Shown in pieces: positions 1 to 12,618 of a DNA stretch of 64,000 nucleotides. The notes below the pieces were generated by a model. It ran no database searches. It saw nothing but the letters and a program-made list of their open reading frames with translations, and was not told where the DNA came from. The stretch is from positions 213,501-277,500 of the forward strand of contig BSBK01007851.1 in NCBI GenBank assembly GCA_027943335.1. The letters are read 5' to 3'. The stretch's first letter is position 1. Every line of letters begins with the position of its first letter. Position numbers and translations under genes: made by a program. The stretch comes from Chamaecyparis obtusa (Eukaryota > Streptophyta > Pinopsida > Cupressales > Cupressaceae).

Positions 1-2978
1 ATCTTCTTAAATAGGATATTGGCTTGGACCAGGAAGCTCAAAAGGGTCTTTTGGATTCTATCCCCTCCATCTTAAATGAGGACCAAAATTCCATTCTTAC
101 TACTATCCCATCTAATGCTAAAATTAAAAGGGTTGTCTTTTCTTTTGATGGGGATAAGGCCCTTGGCCCAAATGGGTTTCCCCTATTTTTCTTCCAGCAG
201 TTTTGGTTTATAATTAAAAAGGATGTTACTAGTACTCTAAAGGAATTGTTTGGGTCCAAGAAAATCCTAAAAGAAATGAATGGTACTTTAATTTCTCTTA
301 TCCCAAAAAAATAAGGAGCTGACAAAATGGACTAGTTCAGACTGACAATCTTATGTAATATAGCTTATAAGATCATTTCAAAGGTGATGACTACTAGGAT
401 TCTCTCTATTTTTCCTTTTCTTATATCCTAGCAATAGAATGGATTTTTCCTAGGAAGGCAGATTATGGATTCCATTATCTATGTTCATGAAAATGTGCAT
501 TCTCTAGTTATGTCCAAAAAGGAGGGTTTCATTTTGAAATTGGACTTATCCAAAGCATATGACAAGGTTGACTGGGATGTTTTGAAGAAGGTGCTCAAGG
601 TGTTTGGTTCAATCACAGAAGTATAGATCTTATTTATCAGCATTTTTGTCAGCTACTTTTTTAATTCTGGTTAATGGCTCTCCTACCCCTTTTTATAAAT
701 CCTCCAAAGGTCTGAGGCAGGGTGACCTCTTATCTCTTGTCCTCTTTGATATTATGGTAGAATGCTTGGAAAGATACATTGAGAAAATGGTCCAGAAAGG
801 GGATTTAAAGGGTCTGAATCCTTCCTCAGCTATTCAGGTCTATTCACACAAGCAATTTTTGGATGAATATGTAGTTATGGGGCAAGCTTTACTCAAAAAT
901 GATAATAAAATTAAGAAGGCCTTGGATAGCTATGGGTCAACATTAGAAAAACTCCTTAGCTAGGGGAAAAACTCAGTGTTCTTCAATGTCCCTGAAAAAA
1001 GACAACTGAAAATAAAGAAGATTTTGGAGTGTGAGATGGAGTCACTACCTGGTACTTACCTAGGTCTTCCTCTTTTCTTGGAGCCTACTAATTATTTTTG
1101 GAGATTACTGGTGGATATATTTCATAGAAAATTGATTGGATGGAAGGGAACATTGCTAAGTCATGGAGGTAAGCTTCAGTTTAGATTCTTAGATATACTC
1201 TTCAAAGTTTACCTCTTTATTCCCTTAGCGTTTTCAAAATTCCTAGAAAGTATGGAGAGGCTATTGAAAAAATATTGAAAACTTTTATGTGGACTGGGAT
1301 GGAAAAAAAGAAAATGATTTCTCTTATTTCTTGGGTGAAAGTGTGTAGGCCAGTGAACAAAGGGGGTTTTGGACTACGCAGAATCAAGAGGCTAAATGAC
1401 CATCTTCTTTCCAAGCTGATTTGGAGATACTACAATTCAAATGGTAAATGGAATTCCATATGGGAGAATAAATAAACTAAGGAGAACCCTACTCTTCAAA
1501 TATTTCTTAGCAATGACACCATCCTTGGGGGATCCATTATCTGGAGAAATGCCATGAGAAATAAGGAGATCATTAGAAAAGGAGTTAAATGGATAGCGGG
1601 GAATGGAAGAAAAACATTATTTTGGGATGAGGTGTGGTTGATGAATAAACCCTTGAAGGAGATCCCTAAGTGGAAGGTTTTTGAGTATCAATGCAATTTG
1701 AGGTTTGGTATATTAAATTTTCTAATTATTGGGAGAGAGACCACTGGGTTGACTTCTCTATTATTGATCAGTCTCTTGGGAAGGTTAATAAAATCTTGAA
1801 CTCTATGACTTTGATTGAGGAAGAGGAAAACCTTATTTGGAAGTATAACACTAATGGGAATTTCTCTATTTCATCTTTGTATCATCAAGATTTTGAGAAT
1901 CAAACTGAGCCTTGTTGGGCTAAAGCATGGATTAAAGGCCTTACTCTTAAAGTCAATGTTTTCTTTTGGATTATGCTCCAAAACAAGGTCCTAACTGTTG
2001 ATAACTTGAGAAGAAGAGGATTAACTATGGCTAACATATGTTACTTATGCAAACATGATGAGAAAAGTGTTAACCATATGACCATCCATTGCCCTTATGT
2101 GTGCAAGATTTGGGAAAAATGCTTAAAACTTCTTAATGTGGAATGGATCTTCCCAGAGGAATTATAGAGCTTTTTCACTTCTTGGATACCTCCCTCAAAG
2201 AATGAAACTATGATCAATGTCTAGAAATTAATTTTATCCTATATTTTCTAGGGGGTTTGGGAAGAAAAAAAATGATAGAGTCTTTATAAATAAGGTTTCC
2301 AATGAAAAGGTAGTCTTTCGTAAGATCAAAAGAGCTATGCTAGAGAATATTTATTTAAATGGGAACATGATTGAACCTTATAATATGGGGGACATCATTT
2401 TATTTGATAATTGGAAGATTGAAGGTAATATGAATAAGTGTAAGAATGACTCCTTGAGAAATGAAGCTGGATGGGATTGCCCTCCTAGTGGGTGGCTGAA
2501 GGTTAACTTTGATGAAACTTCAAAAGGAAATCCATGGGTGGCTGGTTGTAGCATGGTGATAAGAGATGAGCATGGTTTTTTTAAAGGACTAACTACAATA
2601 CCTTTAGGTATCCAAACCAATCATGTTGTGGAGGCTAATGTGGCTATCCATGGCTTAGTTCTAGCTGAGGAGAAGGGTTGTAAGAAAATTTTTCTTGAAG
2701 GTGATTCTTTAAACATTATAAGATGTTTAAATAAGGATTATAACCCCTTGTGGACTATTTATAATGTTATGCATAAGGCACAAATCTTAATCAGCTCTTT
2801 TGAGGAATGTGTCATCATGCATAATTTTAGAGAAACTAATACTCTTGCTGACTAGGCAGCTAACATGGCTTGCAAGTTGGAGGTGATGATGAAATGAGAA
2901 GATGGGGGTGACCTTCCTTTTGAGGCAAAATCATTAATAGATAGTGACTATTTATAGAATAGACATAAAGTGTTTTAA
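1..2978 (+). pseudogene. LINE copy 1, ORF2 fragment (RT, zinc-binding region, RNase H)
   Basis: Remnant of the second ORF of a plant L1-type non-LTR retrotransposon; the intact protein copies the element's RNA into the genome by target-primed reverse transcription. The window opens inside it, so any endonuclease domain is off the left edge. Visible in order: RT text with LDLSKAYDKVDWD near 541-575 and a GLRQGD motif near 709; the catalytic FxDD is damaged (FLDEYVVMG near 856); a C-rich segment with C..C...H....C spacing around 2035-2100; and an RNase H domain (NFDETSKGN near 2508, GDSLN near 2700, TNTLAD near 2836). Frames shift several times and many stops interrupt it. The RNase H tail can be followed to a TAA at about 2976. 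ORF3 follows almost immediately. Family certain; boundaries approximate. Confidence 0.9.
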
Positions 2979-2990
2979 ATGGTATTTTAA

Positions 2991-4566
2991 ATGAAGATTA
3001 TTGATTACAAGGTGAGGTTTCATTATTTCTTGTTCTATGAGAAGTACAACTTGCTAATGACCCTCCTAATTTGGCACAAATTCTAGGTTATGTTTGCTAA
3101 GTTTAGTGAAGCCAGTATTACTCACAATGACATTTGGAGTTTCTACAAAGATACAGTGAAGGTTTATCAGAGAGATAATATGGGTGGTAGTAAGAAGAGA
3201 TTCAAACCATTGAACTATGAGGAGTGGAAACAAAACAAGCAGATGTAGGACATCCTGAAGAAAAGTGGGATGGAGGGCTTTATGGAGAGGTTGCATGGTA
3301 GAAACCCTATTGTTTCTAAGAAGTTATTCAATACTTAGAAGAATGGTAGGGTTCTTGTGGGTAATCAGCTAATGGATGTTATGAAGGAAAAAATTGTGGA
3401 AGCAACTGGTCTGAGCATGGAAGGGTTGAAATTTTATAGAGATAGGAGTATCTCTGATAAAGCTCTTGAGAAGTTCCCTATAACGGAGAAGGAAAAGATG
3501 AGGCTGGTGAAGGAGGACACTTCCTACCACAACCCTAAGCACATTTCTCAATCATGGAGGTATGTATTATTTGTTGTCATCAACTATATCATGCTTGATG
3601 GTATATTTACCAAAGCATACATACACCATTTTATGTTGTTAAATCATTTTAGACATAATGTAAAAATTACTTTTCCTTTTTATTTTTTGAGCTCATTGGA
3701 TTCTACCATAATTACTCTTCAGAAGGACCTGAAAGGGGACCATGCCTCACATCTAGGCCTCATGCTTATGGTGTATGACCTTCTAAAAACAAAAAAGGTG
3801 GAAAAATCCTTCTTGAAGGATTACACCAGGGATGATGAGGAAACAAAATTTGATGAGGAAGATAATATGTATGTGGAGGATACAGAGGATGATGAGGAGG
3901 TACCCTCTAGGGCCAATTCCTCAAAGAAGGCTAAATTTAAAGGTTCTCCTAATAAAATTCAGAATAAGGCAACTATGGAAGAGTGTGATACTAAAAATGA
4001 CATAGAAAATGAGGAGTATGAGGAGGAAAAGGGGAAAGAGGGTAACAAGAGGAAAAAAGGTGAGCTCAATAGCAACAAGAAAAAGAAAAAAGGGGTGAAA
4101 AGAACCAGTAAGAGGAGAATTCTTCTCTCCTCGGAGGATGACAAGAACCTGAAGTAGGAGAAGAGTATTGGGAAAGAAATTTCTTTGGAGAAGGAGAAGG
4201 ATTATCTGCAAAATATATACCAAGTTATGGATGAGATCATGAATAGTATTGAAAAAGGTATTAAAGGGACCATGACTACAAACAATATTGCTAATGAGGT
4301 AGCTGAAAGGAAAAATGAAGGGTAAATGATATGACTAAAGATAAGAATTGCATGGTGGATTTTACCTGCGCGCTAGGAAAAATGATGGATGACATTCAAA
4401 ATATTAAAAAGAACATGTGGGTGATGGGATGCATGGTTAACCTCATTAAGAAGATCATAATAGGGGACAAATCAGTTGCAGAGTGGCTTGATGAAATGAA
4501 GGATGTGGTGGGTAGGGTGGAGGGTTATGTTGTAATGGTTGAGAAGGTCTGTGATATGGAAAAAAA
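2991..4566 (+). pseudogene. LINE copy 1, ORF3 (5' part)
   Basis: Broken coding sequence starting about a dozen bases after the RNase H reading frame ends. It aligns by eye with coding sequence in the same position in LINE copies 2 and 3. Features in order: an N-terminal part to about 3290 with two stops; a conserved block (IVEATGLSMEGLKFYRDR near 3395, then LVKED); a second block (YIMLDG near 3585, LLNHFRHN near 3640, FPFYFLSSL near 3680); an acidic Asp/Glu-rich stretch (3830-3910); a Lys/Arg-rich, NLS-like tract (near 4075-4120); and a helical C-terminal region. Element A interrupts it at 4566/4567 and it resumes at 12619. The function is unknown to me. Nucleic-acid binding is possible from the basic tract, but that is inference. 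Confidence 0.75.
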
Positions 4567-5795
4567 TGTTGGATATTGCTAATGCATGGGGTGGTGATTG
4601 ATATATTAATATGTATAATCACTACGTTACTCAATGGGCATTCATACTGTTGTCATTTTTGGTTTTTCACTGATGTCAACATATGTTTCTATGAAGAGTA
4701 GAAGATGAGTGTGACATTGTATGGACACTTTACATTTCAGAACATGCAAAGATAGATGAGAGTAAAGGATGATGTTGTGATCTTATATCCAAGATTGGAT
4801 CATGTAATGTTTCAAATTGAGAGAGTTACAAATGTTTTGGTGAGGACTGGTTACTGGAAGCTGACAAAGTGAGCCTCTGTGTTTCTAGTATATCTTATAG
4901 AAGATATGGTTTTGGTGTATGTGAGCTTAAGAGTTGAAGGACAAGGTACTGAAGAATGTTCCCTATTTAGTGCAAGGTATGGAATTATGAATGACATCAG
5001 CTGCGGTGTGTCATCTGGAGAAGACTTATTTGGGAGATGACTTGAGAAGTATAGTGTGCATTTTATTAGGTGAAATGTAAATTAAGGATTTCAATCCTTA
5101 ATTGTTGTAATGTAATCATTGTATACTTGTTTCAGATGTCATGTGTATCTTAGCAAGATTTTATGGAAATATTTATCTAATTAGGAAAGCCTAAATGGCT
5201 GACCTGATCATGCAGAATGTAATAGGGTATGTATGTAACATCTTCTCTTTGGAAAAGATATGGTGAGAATATATGTGATGTAAAATGGATTGAAGGAGTT
5301 GTGAGCTTGTGTCTGCTAGATGTAGAGAAGAGGGTTACTAGTGAACTTCATTGGAACTAATCAAGAAAAGATAGTTGTTGATAGACAGTTCAAAAAATTA
5401 TGTATGTCTCCATATACACTTGTTGCAAAAAATGAGTTCTGAAGGTGGATTTAACCTTCTTTAGGCAGTGAGCCCACCCTTCCTTCTTGACTCCTAATAG
5501 GGTCTATCCTCTAACAAGGACTATGTACTGTAATGTTTCAATAAGCTCCTAACAGGGCTAAATCTTCTAACAAGGATACTATACTCTCAGTACATCATTT
5601 GTGGGTTCTAATTCCCACTAGGGTTTTCACCTTTAACAAGGTTTCCCCAACACCAAAATATTCTGTTGTTGTGTTGGCATTCATTGTGTTCATTGGATTT
5701 GATATTACTACTATTCAAAGTTTAAAGTTTAATAATATATCATACAATTGATTCACCTCCCCTCTCAGTTGTATTTTGGATTGTTATTCCTAACA
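4567..5795 (+). repeat. 5' LTR of Copia element A
   Basis: Matches 11368-12618 along its length. Begins TGTTGGATATT and ends TCCTAACA. The downstream half carries a series of CTAACARGG-like motifs between about 5500 and 5650. Confidence 0.9.
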
Positions 5796-5796
5796 A

Positions 5797-5809
5797 TTGG
5801 TATCAGAGC
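5797..5809 (+). other. Primer binding site of Copia A
   Basis: TTGGTATCAGAGC lies directly after the 5' LTR. It is complementary to the 3' end of plant initiator methionine tRNA, the usual Copia primer. Confidence 0.9.
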
Positions 5810-5856
5810 TACTGGTGCTTAGAGATAAATCTTAACAGATTGAGGTGATCTTAGAG

Positions 5857-6798
5857 ATGGCATTCTATAGGAATGATAGTCTAAAATTTTATCCTGAAAA
5901 CTTTGATGGCTAGAAGAACAAGATGCAAACTCATTTATTTTGTTTAGGCATTGAATACTAGTTGATTACAAAGAATAAGGTAGCTATGAATTTAGAGAAT
6001 GACTTACCATTAGCTAATGAAGATGAGAAGAAGACATTTTCACTTAACATGGTTGCAAGGGAAGCATTGATCAACACACTCTCTGAAGGAGAATTTACTG
6101 AAGTTAGAGACTTGGATTTGGCATACCATATTTGGCAAAGATTAGAAGCACTATATGAAGGAGACAAGTATACCAAGAAAGTGAAGTTACGGAACTGGAA
6201 AACAAAGATGGAGAATATAAAAATGAATGAAAATGAAAGCATTAGCACTTATGTCCAAAGGGTTACAGAAGTTGTAGTTGGAATCAGAAATTGTGGAGGC
6301 ACCTATGATGAAGAAGAAGTTGTGAAGATCCTTAGATCATTGACACCTCCTTACAAGTTTAAGGCTATATCTATTTAGGAGAATATACCTCTGACTCTAA
6401 AATTTTGTAGAGAGATGTTGATTAAAAAGATAACTACCTTTGAAGCTGCTGAATTGGGAGATTTTATACCTAAAGTTGAATCTGCATTCAAAGCATCTGC
6501 ACACAAGAAGATAATGTATGTACTTATGAGCACTAGCAGTGAGAACCTAAAAGAAGAGCTCAATGAATATGCTGAGGAATGGGAATAGATACAAGAAGAT
6601 GAAAGAAAGATGGATGAACTTGTTGTATTGATTACTAGAAGAGAAACGAGATGTAAGGGTAAATTTGAAGGAAAATTACCTTTGAAATGTTTTTCATGCA
6701 ATAAGGTAGGTCATTTTGCATCTAGATGTCCTACAAGAGTTCCTAAGTACAAGCCTAAGTTTTTCAAATGTAAGTATTCAAAGGATAAGGAATGTTAG
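5857..6798 (+). pseudogene. Copia A gag (nucleocapsid)
   Basis: Gag is the structural protein that forms the particle and binds element RNA. The reading frame opens at ATG 5857 (MAFYRNDSLKF) and runs through a UBN2-type gag domain (YHIWQRLEALYEGDKYTKK near 6123) to an intact CCHC zinc knuckle (CFSCNKVGHFASRC, 6689-6730). Stops inside the frame fit single transitions: FDG-stop-KNK at about 5911 and EY-stop-LIT at about 5959 look like former Trp codons; stops at about 6376 and 6586 look like former Gln codons. The frame closes at TAG 6796. The nested insertion begins about 30 bases later. Confidence 0.85.
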
Positions 6799-6830
6799 TA
6801 GGGTCAATGCACAAAGTTGGGTACCAATTC

Positions 6831-7902
6831 TGCGGGAAGTCTTGTACAAATGAAAGACGTTGCTCGAAACGGGCACTCGTTTTACGTTCGAGCACCCAAT
6901 CCTAAATTCAAAAAATGGGTGCCTGTTTCTAAAATTTTTTTTATTTATTATTTTTTATTTAGAATTAAAAATGCATTTTAACATTTTGAGTTTTTTTTTA
7001 AAAATGGGCACCCATTTCTTAAGACATGAGTAGGAAGTACACATTCACCTCGGATTTCATTCAAAAATCAGTTTGGTTTAGGCTTGGTAGAACCAAGCCT
7101 ATGGCTTGACCTCCAAAAATTTGGTTAAGGCACTGGAATGCCAGATTTCTGCCTTGCCGTAATTTTTTTAGGGTCTTCTTGATCATATCTTTTTATGAAA
7201 AAAAACCCATTAGAGTTCTCACTGTCCTGATTTTAAAAATGTAAATTTCATAGCAATGTGATTATTTTTACTATTTTTGCATTATTTATTAGTTAAAAGT
7301 GGTACCTTAACTGTAAATAGTGAGGCTCACTAAAACGTTCATAACTTTTTTGTTTTTAGGTTTTTTGGAAAATAAATTATATGACATCAATCCACATACA
7401 ATTCTTTTGAAGATAAAAAAGAACTTTGAAAAAATATGAAACTCTCATCAAATTATGGTGGTCATACACCAGAGGTTTTGAAAATGTATTTTATAGTCAA
7501 TTAAAAATTAATAAAATATATATATATTCAATAAAAAAATAAGGAAAAATATGCTCATCAATATTTGGTGTCTTAGGTATATTTCCCCAAAAGGATTTGC
7601 AAAAATTCATTTATGTAAGTTCAAATATGGTGGTCGTACACGACTATGGTATGGTCCTAAAATAGACATTTTAAAAACATGGTTTTTAAACATTCCTACT
7701 AAAAATAAATTTATCCCAGGTGTGTATTTAAATAAATTACATATTTGAAAAGTAGACTCTAAGAACTACATTTTCTATTACTAAATTTTTTTGAGATTCA
7801 ATCTCTAAGTGCCTCAAATTTAGACATCAATTGACAAGAAATTTGAAAAAAAAGGGAAAACACTTCCACTTTTTGCCCAAAAGTGGGACTCAACTTCTTG
7901 CA
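6831..7902. mobile_element. Non-coding ~1.07 kb insertion inside Copia A
   Basis: This stretch interrupts Copia coding sequence between the zinc knuckle and the protease. It has no long frame and a very AT-rich composition. Its ends form short imperfect inverted repeats (TGCGGGAAGT at the left; the right end read in reverse begins TGCAAGAAGT). Near the left end are two hairpins: TGCTCGAA pairing with TTCGAGCA at about 6861-6894, and AAATGGGTGCC pairing with GGGCACCCATTT at about 6909-7017. The last ~40 bases resemble 29930-29985. I could not find a convincing target duplication. It may be a non-autonomous DNA transposon, but the class is not settled. Confidence 0.55.
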
Positions 7903-7907
7903 GCCAC

Positions 7908-9560
7908 CCAGTATACTAGTGAAGGAATTTTTGATGATGATTATTTAGATTATGAGGAGATTGGATTTGTTTCTATTAAAGATGAATGAGTACATGAGGA
8001 AAAGCTTTAGTATCTCATGTTGATAAGAAATCTGAATGGATCATAGATAGTGGTTGTTCACATCATATGATTGGAGATAAAAACAAGTTTGTTAAATTAA
8101 TAAAGTATGATGGTTGTGTTGTGAGGTTTGGAGACAATCTTCCTAAACCTATCATAGGAGTAGGATCTATTACTCTGGATGGAAAAAATAATACTGATAA
8201 TGTAATACTTGTTGATGGACTTAAGCATAACTTATTTAGTGTTGGAGAGTTGATGGACAAAGAGTTTCAATTACAATTCAATGATGGTAAATGTTTTATC
8301 AAAAGTAAGGCAAGAGAGTTAATTGCAACTGGTACTAAATCTAGAGGTAATGTATTTGAATTAAATACATCTAGAGCCTCTTGTTTTGTTGCAAAGGTAT
8401 ATGACAGTTGGTTATGGCACAAAAGGCTTTTTCATGTTAACTTTGACAATATTGTGAAGGAAAGTTTGACTAAAGCAGTAAGAGATCTACCGAAAATTGT
8501 TAAACTATCTAATACTGTATGCAGAGAATGTGTTATGAGAAAATAGACTAGAAGCAATTACAAAAGAAAATCATATACATCAAAAGAAAAGTTGGATTTG
8601 GTACATAAAAATCTATGTGGACCTAGAAGGAAAAAAGCATACTATGGTGAAAGGTATTTCATACTTTTTGTTGATGACTTTTCTAGAATGATGTAGGTTA
8701 CTTACTTAAAAGAGAAATCATAAGCATTTGATAAATTCAAGATATTCAAGGAAAAAGTAGAGAATGAATCAGGTTTAAAGATAAAATATTTAAGATCAGA
8801 CAGAGGTGGAGAGTTTACTTCAGACTTATTCAATGCATACTATGAAAGCATGGAATACAAGGACAAATGTCTTCTCCTAGGACTCCACAATAGAATGGGA
8901 TAGTTGAGTGAAGAAACATGACTATACTTGATGCTGCTAGGACAATATTGCTTGAAGGAAATGTATCTCATGTGCATTAGAGAGAGGCTATTGGGAAAGT
9001 GGTGTACACATTAAACATAATTCAAATTAGAGAAGGTACAAATAAGACTCTTTATGAATTATGGTTTAATCATACTCCTACTGTAAAATATTTTAGAATA
9101 TTTGGTAGCAAGTGCTATATCAAGAGAGATGATGAGATAGGGAAGTTTGATGCTAGAAGTGATGAAGGAATTTTCCTTGGTTACTCTACTAAGAGAAAGG
9201 CTTACAAGTGTTTCAATCAAAGATTGGGAAAGATGATTGAAAGTCACAATGTAAAGATAGATGAAAGGTTTTAGATACAAGATAGAATGTATGACTGTAA
9301 TCAACTTACAGAGATCAAAGAGACTATTTTTTGTAGAAGAAGAAGAAATTGTTGAGGTTGAATGAAAAAATGAGACTTGTGACGAGGACACAAATGAGGC
9401 TACTAAGGTTTCTAAAACTTTGAGGTATGTAAGGAATAATCATCCTGAAAATCAAATTATTGGCAATACTAATCAAGGAGTAATGACTAGATCAAAGGCT
9501 AGAAAAGAAATTTGTTTGATTTCACAAGTTGAACCAAAGACTACAGATTAATCTTATAGA
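7908..9560 (+). pseudogene. Copia A pol, protease and integrase part
   Basis: Encoded the aspartic protease that matures the polyprotein and the integrase that inserts the cDNA. The protease active site is readable (WIIDSGCSHHM near 8039). A pre-integrase zinc region follows (LWHKRLFH near 8413 with CRECVMRK near 8521), then integrase core pieces (FVDDFSRMM near 8668; LRSDRGGEF near 8793). The segment with the catalytic Glu (8880-8915) is disrupted by frame changes and a TAG. The C-terminal part includes FGSKCYIKRDD (9101) and GIFLGYS (9169). At least seven in-frame stops and several shifts make it inactive. Confidence 0.85.
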
Positions 9561-11041
9561 GATGAATCCTGGATAAATGCTATGAAGAAATAATTAGATC
9601 AGATAAAGAAGAAGAACACTTGGGAATTGGTTCCTAGACCTAGGAACAAAAATCTAATAGGAACTAAATGGGTTTTCAGAAACAAAATGAATGAAGAAGG
9701 GGTTGTTGTAAGAAACAAAGCAAGACTGGTATGTAAAGGTTATTCACAACAAGAAGACATGGACTTTGAAGAGACATTTGTTTCTATTTTGAGAATAGAA
9801 TTTGTGAGACTATTCTTTCCGTATGTTGCACATAAGAACTTCATGGTGTATTAGATGGATGTAAAATATGTGCATTCTTGAATGGGGATCTTGAAGAAAA
9901 AGTGTACATAGAACAACCTGATGGATTTCCTTTATGTGAAGATATGGTATGAAAATTGAAGAAGGCACTATATTGGCCGAAGCAAGCTCCAAGTGCTTGG
10001 TATGAAAGGTTAGACAAATACCTACTTCGACTTGGATTCAGGAAAGGTAATGATGATAGTAATTTGTATTTAAGAACTAGTGAAGATGGAGTTTTGATAA
10101 TAGAAATCTTTGTTGATGATATTATCTTTGGAGGTAATGATGAGCTATGTGAGAAATTTTCTAAAGAGATGGAAAATGAATTTGAGATGTCCATGATAGG
10201 TGAAATGAAATTCTTTCTTGGACTACAAATAAATCAGAGTAAATATGGAATTTTTATTTCTCAAACTAAATATCTTAAAGAAATGTTGAAAAAGTTTTGA
10301 ATGGAGGACTGTAAACTAGTTGATACACCCATGGTAACTAGTAATAAGATGACAATTGATGATGAATCAAAGTGTTTTTTTCAGACCAAGTATAGATCAA
10401 TGGTTGGAGGATTAAAATATTTGACTCACACCAGACCAGATATTGGTAATGTTGTTGGAATTGTGGCTAGATATTAGGCAGAACCCAAAGAGACACACCT
10501 AGCTATTGTGAAAAGGATACTGAGGTATCTGAAAGGAACAATAGACTATAGTTTATGGTATGATAGAAATAATATCTTTGAACTTCATGGTTATATTGAT
10601 GTTGATTGGGTAGGAAACATTGATGACAAAAAGAGTACTAGTGGTGGTGCATTTTTCTTTGGGAAAAAGTTTGTTTCATGGTTAAGTAAGAAGAAAGATT
10701 TTATAGTTCAATCTACTGTTGAATTAGAGTATGTTTCTGCTTCCATAAATTGCACTCAAATTATTTGGATGAAACAAGTGCTAAAAGACATTGGAATAAC
10801 TTTTGATGAGCTTGTGGTTATTTACTATGATAACACTAGTATAGTGAATATGTCAAAGAATCCAGTGATCCACTCTATAACTAAACATATTTCTATCAAG
10901 TATCACTTCTTAAGAGACAAGGTGGCAGAGAAAGAAATAAAATTAGAATATATCAGTACAAAGGAACAAATTGCAGAAATCTTTACAAAGCCATTTCCAA
11001 AAGATGGCTTTCAATATCTTAGAGGTATTATTGGGGTTTAG
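9561..11041 (+). pseudogene. Copia A pol, reverse transcriptase and RNase H part
   Basis: RT converts element RNA to DNA and RNase H removes the RNA strand. RT text starts near 9600 (WELVPRPRNKNLIGTKWVF) and includes the catalytic FVDDIIFGG (about 10110-10136), which is intact. The frame shifts near 9855 and 9945. RNase H is readable from 10508: DVDWVG (10601), ELEYVSAS (10724) and YYDNTSIVNMSKNP (10822). It ends at TAG 11039. Upstream stops again look like transitions, for example a TAG at about 10475 in RY-stop-AEPKE that replaced a Gln codon. Confidence 0.88.
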
Positions 11042-11354
11042 GATCCTCCTAGTTAGAATTAAATGATTCAAGGATGCACCATTCTAGAGGTTTTTAGAGC
11101 CTTATCATATTCTGGACTGGATGTAGGGATCTACTCCTCAGGGGGAGTGATCATGAAAAGAAGGTGTTGAAGGACAATTGATGACACATGGAAACCTTTT
11201 CCATTTTTGTCAAATGGGGAGTTTTTATATGATAAAATCCCTACTATATGGGGATATTATATGAAGGAATATCATGAGAGTAGTGTTTGGTTGCAGAGCT
11301 TTGGATTGATATAACTTTGCGATGATGGATTTTCTCATATGTTGACATCAATGT

Positions 11355-11367
11355 AAAAGGGGGAGAT
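11355..11367 (+). other. Polypurine tract of Copia A
   Basis: AAAAGGGGGAGAT abuts the first base of the 3' LTR. It is the plus-strand primer site and is nearly identical to that of element B. Confidence 0.9.
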
Positions 11368-12618
11368 TGTTGGATATTCCTAATGCATGGGGTGGTGATT
11401 GATACATTTCATATGTTTAATCACTACATTACTGAATGGGAATTCACACTGTTATCATTTGTGGTTTTTCAGTGATGTCAACATATGTTTCTGTGAAGAG
11501 TACAGGTTGAGTATGATAGTGAATGAACACTATATGGATGTTTCAGAACATGCGAAGATAGATGAGAGTAAAGCATGATGTTGTGATCTTATATACGAGA
11601 TCACATCATGTAATGTTTCATATTGAGAGAGTTACAAATATTTTGGTGAGGATTGGTTACTGGACACTGACAGTGGAAGATGAAAAAGTGAGCCTCTGTG
11701 TTTCTGGTATATCTTACAGAAGATATGGTTTTGGTGTATGAAAGCTTAAGAGATGAAGGAAAAGGTACTGAAGAATGTTCATTGGTCAAGACAAGGTACT
11801 AAATTCTGAATGATGTCAGTTGTGGTGTGTGATCTGAAGAAGACTTATTTGGGAGCCGACATCAGAAGCATAGTGTGCATTTTGTTTGGAAAATATAAAT
11901 TAAGGATGTTGGTCCTCAATTATTGTAATGTAATCATTGTATACTTGTTTCAGATACTGTGTGTATCTTAGCAAGAGTTTATGGAAATATTTATGTAATT
12001 AAGAAAGCCTAAATCGCCAACCTGATCATGTAGAATGTAATAAGGTATATATGTAAGATCTTTTATTTGGAAAAGATATGGTGAGAATATATCTGATGTA
12101 AAAGGGATTAAAAGAGCTTCGAGCTTGTGTCTATTGGATGTAGATTAGAGGATTACTGGTGAACTTCATTGGAACTGAGCAAGCAAAGATAGTTTCTAAT
12201 AGACAGTTCAAAAGATTGTGTATGTCTCCATATACACTTATTGGGAATAGTGAGTTCTAAAGGTGGATTTAACCTTCTTTAGATAGTGAGCCCACCCTTC
12301 TTTCTTGACTCCTAACAGATTCTATCCTCTAACAAGGATTGTGTACTATAATGTTTCAATAAGCTCCTAACTGGGCTAAATATTCTAACAAAAATACTAT
12401 ACTCTCAATACATCATTTGTGGGTGCTAATGTCCACCAAAGTTTCTACCTTTAACGGGGTTTCCCTAAGACCAAAATATTGTGTTGTTGTGTTGGAATTC
12501 ATTGTGTTCATTGGATTTGATATTGCTTCTATTCAAAGTTTAAATTTTAATAATCTATCATACAACTGATTCACCCCCCCCCCCCTCTCAGTTGTATTGT
12601 GGACTATTATTCCTAACA
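11368..12618 (+). repeat. 3' LTR of Copia element A
   Basis: Second copy of the 4567-5795 LTR, diverged by substitutions and small indels. It contains a run of 12 C at 12574-12585 (about six in the 5' copy), an expanded homopolymer. Confidence 0.9.

Larger units (their letters stand above)
4567..12618 (+). mobile_element. Ty1/Copia LTR retrotransposon A (SIRE/Maximus-like), complete but decayed
   Basis: Full-length LTR retrotransposon with two LTRs of about 1.23 and 1.25 kb, a PBS for initiator Met-tRNA right after the 5' LTR, gag, then protease-integrase-RT-RNase H in Copia order, and a polypurine tract next to the 3' LTR. Both LTRs run from TGTTGGATATT to CCTAACA. The element sits inside ORF3 of LINE copy 1, and A-rich flanks on both sides (AAAAA left, AAAAG right) resemble a 5 bp target duplication. 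LTRs differ at many sites, so the insertion is old. A 1.07 kb foreign insertion lies between gag and protease. Assignment to the SIRE/Maximus side of Copia rests on long LTRs, the PPT and the repeated CTAACARGG motif, and is less certain than Copia itself. Confidence 0.93.

Noticed and set aside
3921..4223. Minus-strand Leu/Ser/Phe-rich frames
   Set aside because: Shadow of the acidic and Lys-rich part of LINE ORF3 on the opposite strand.
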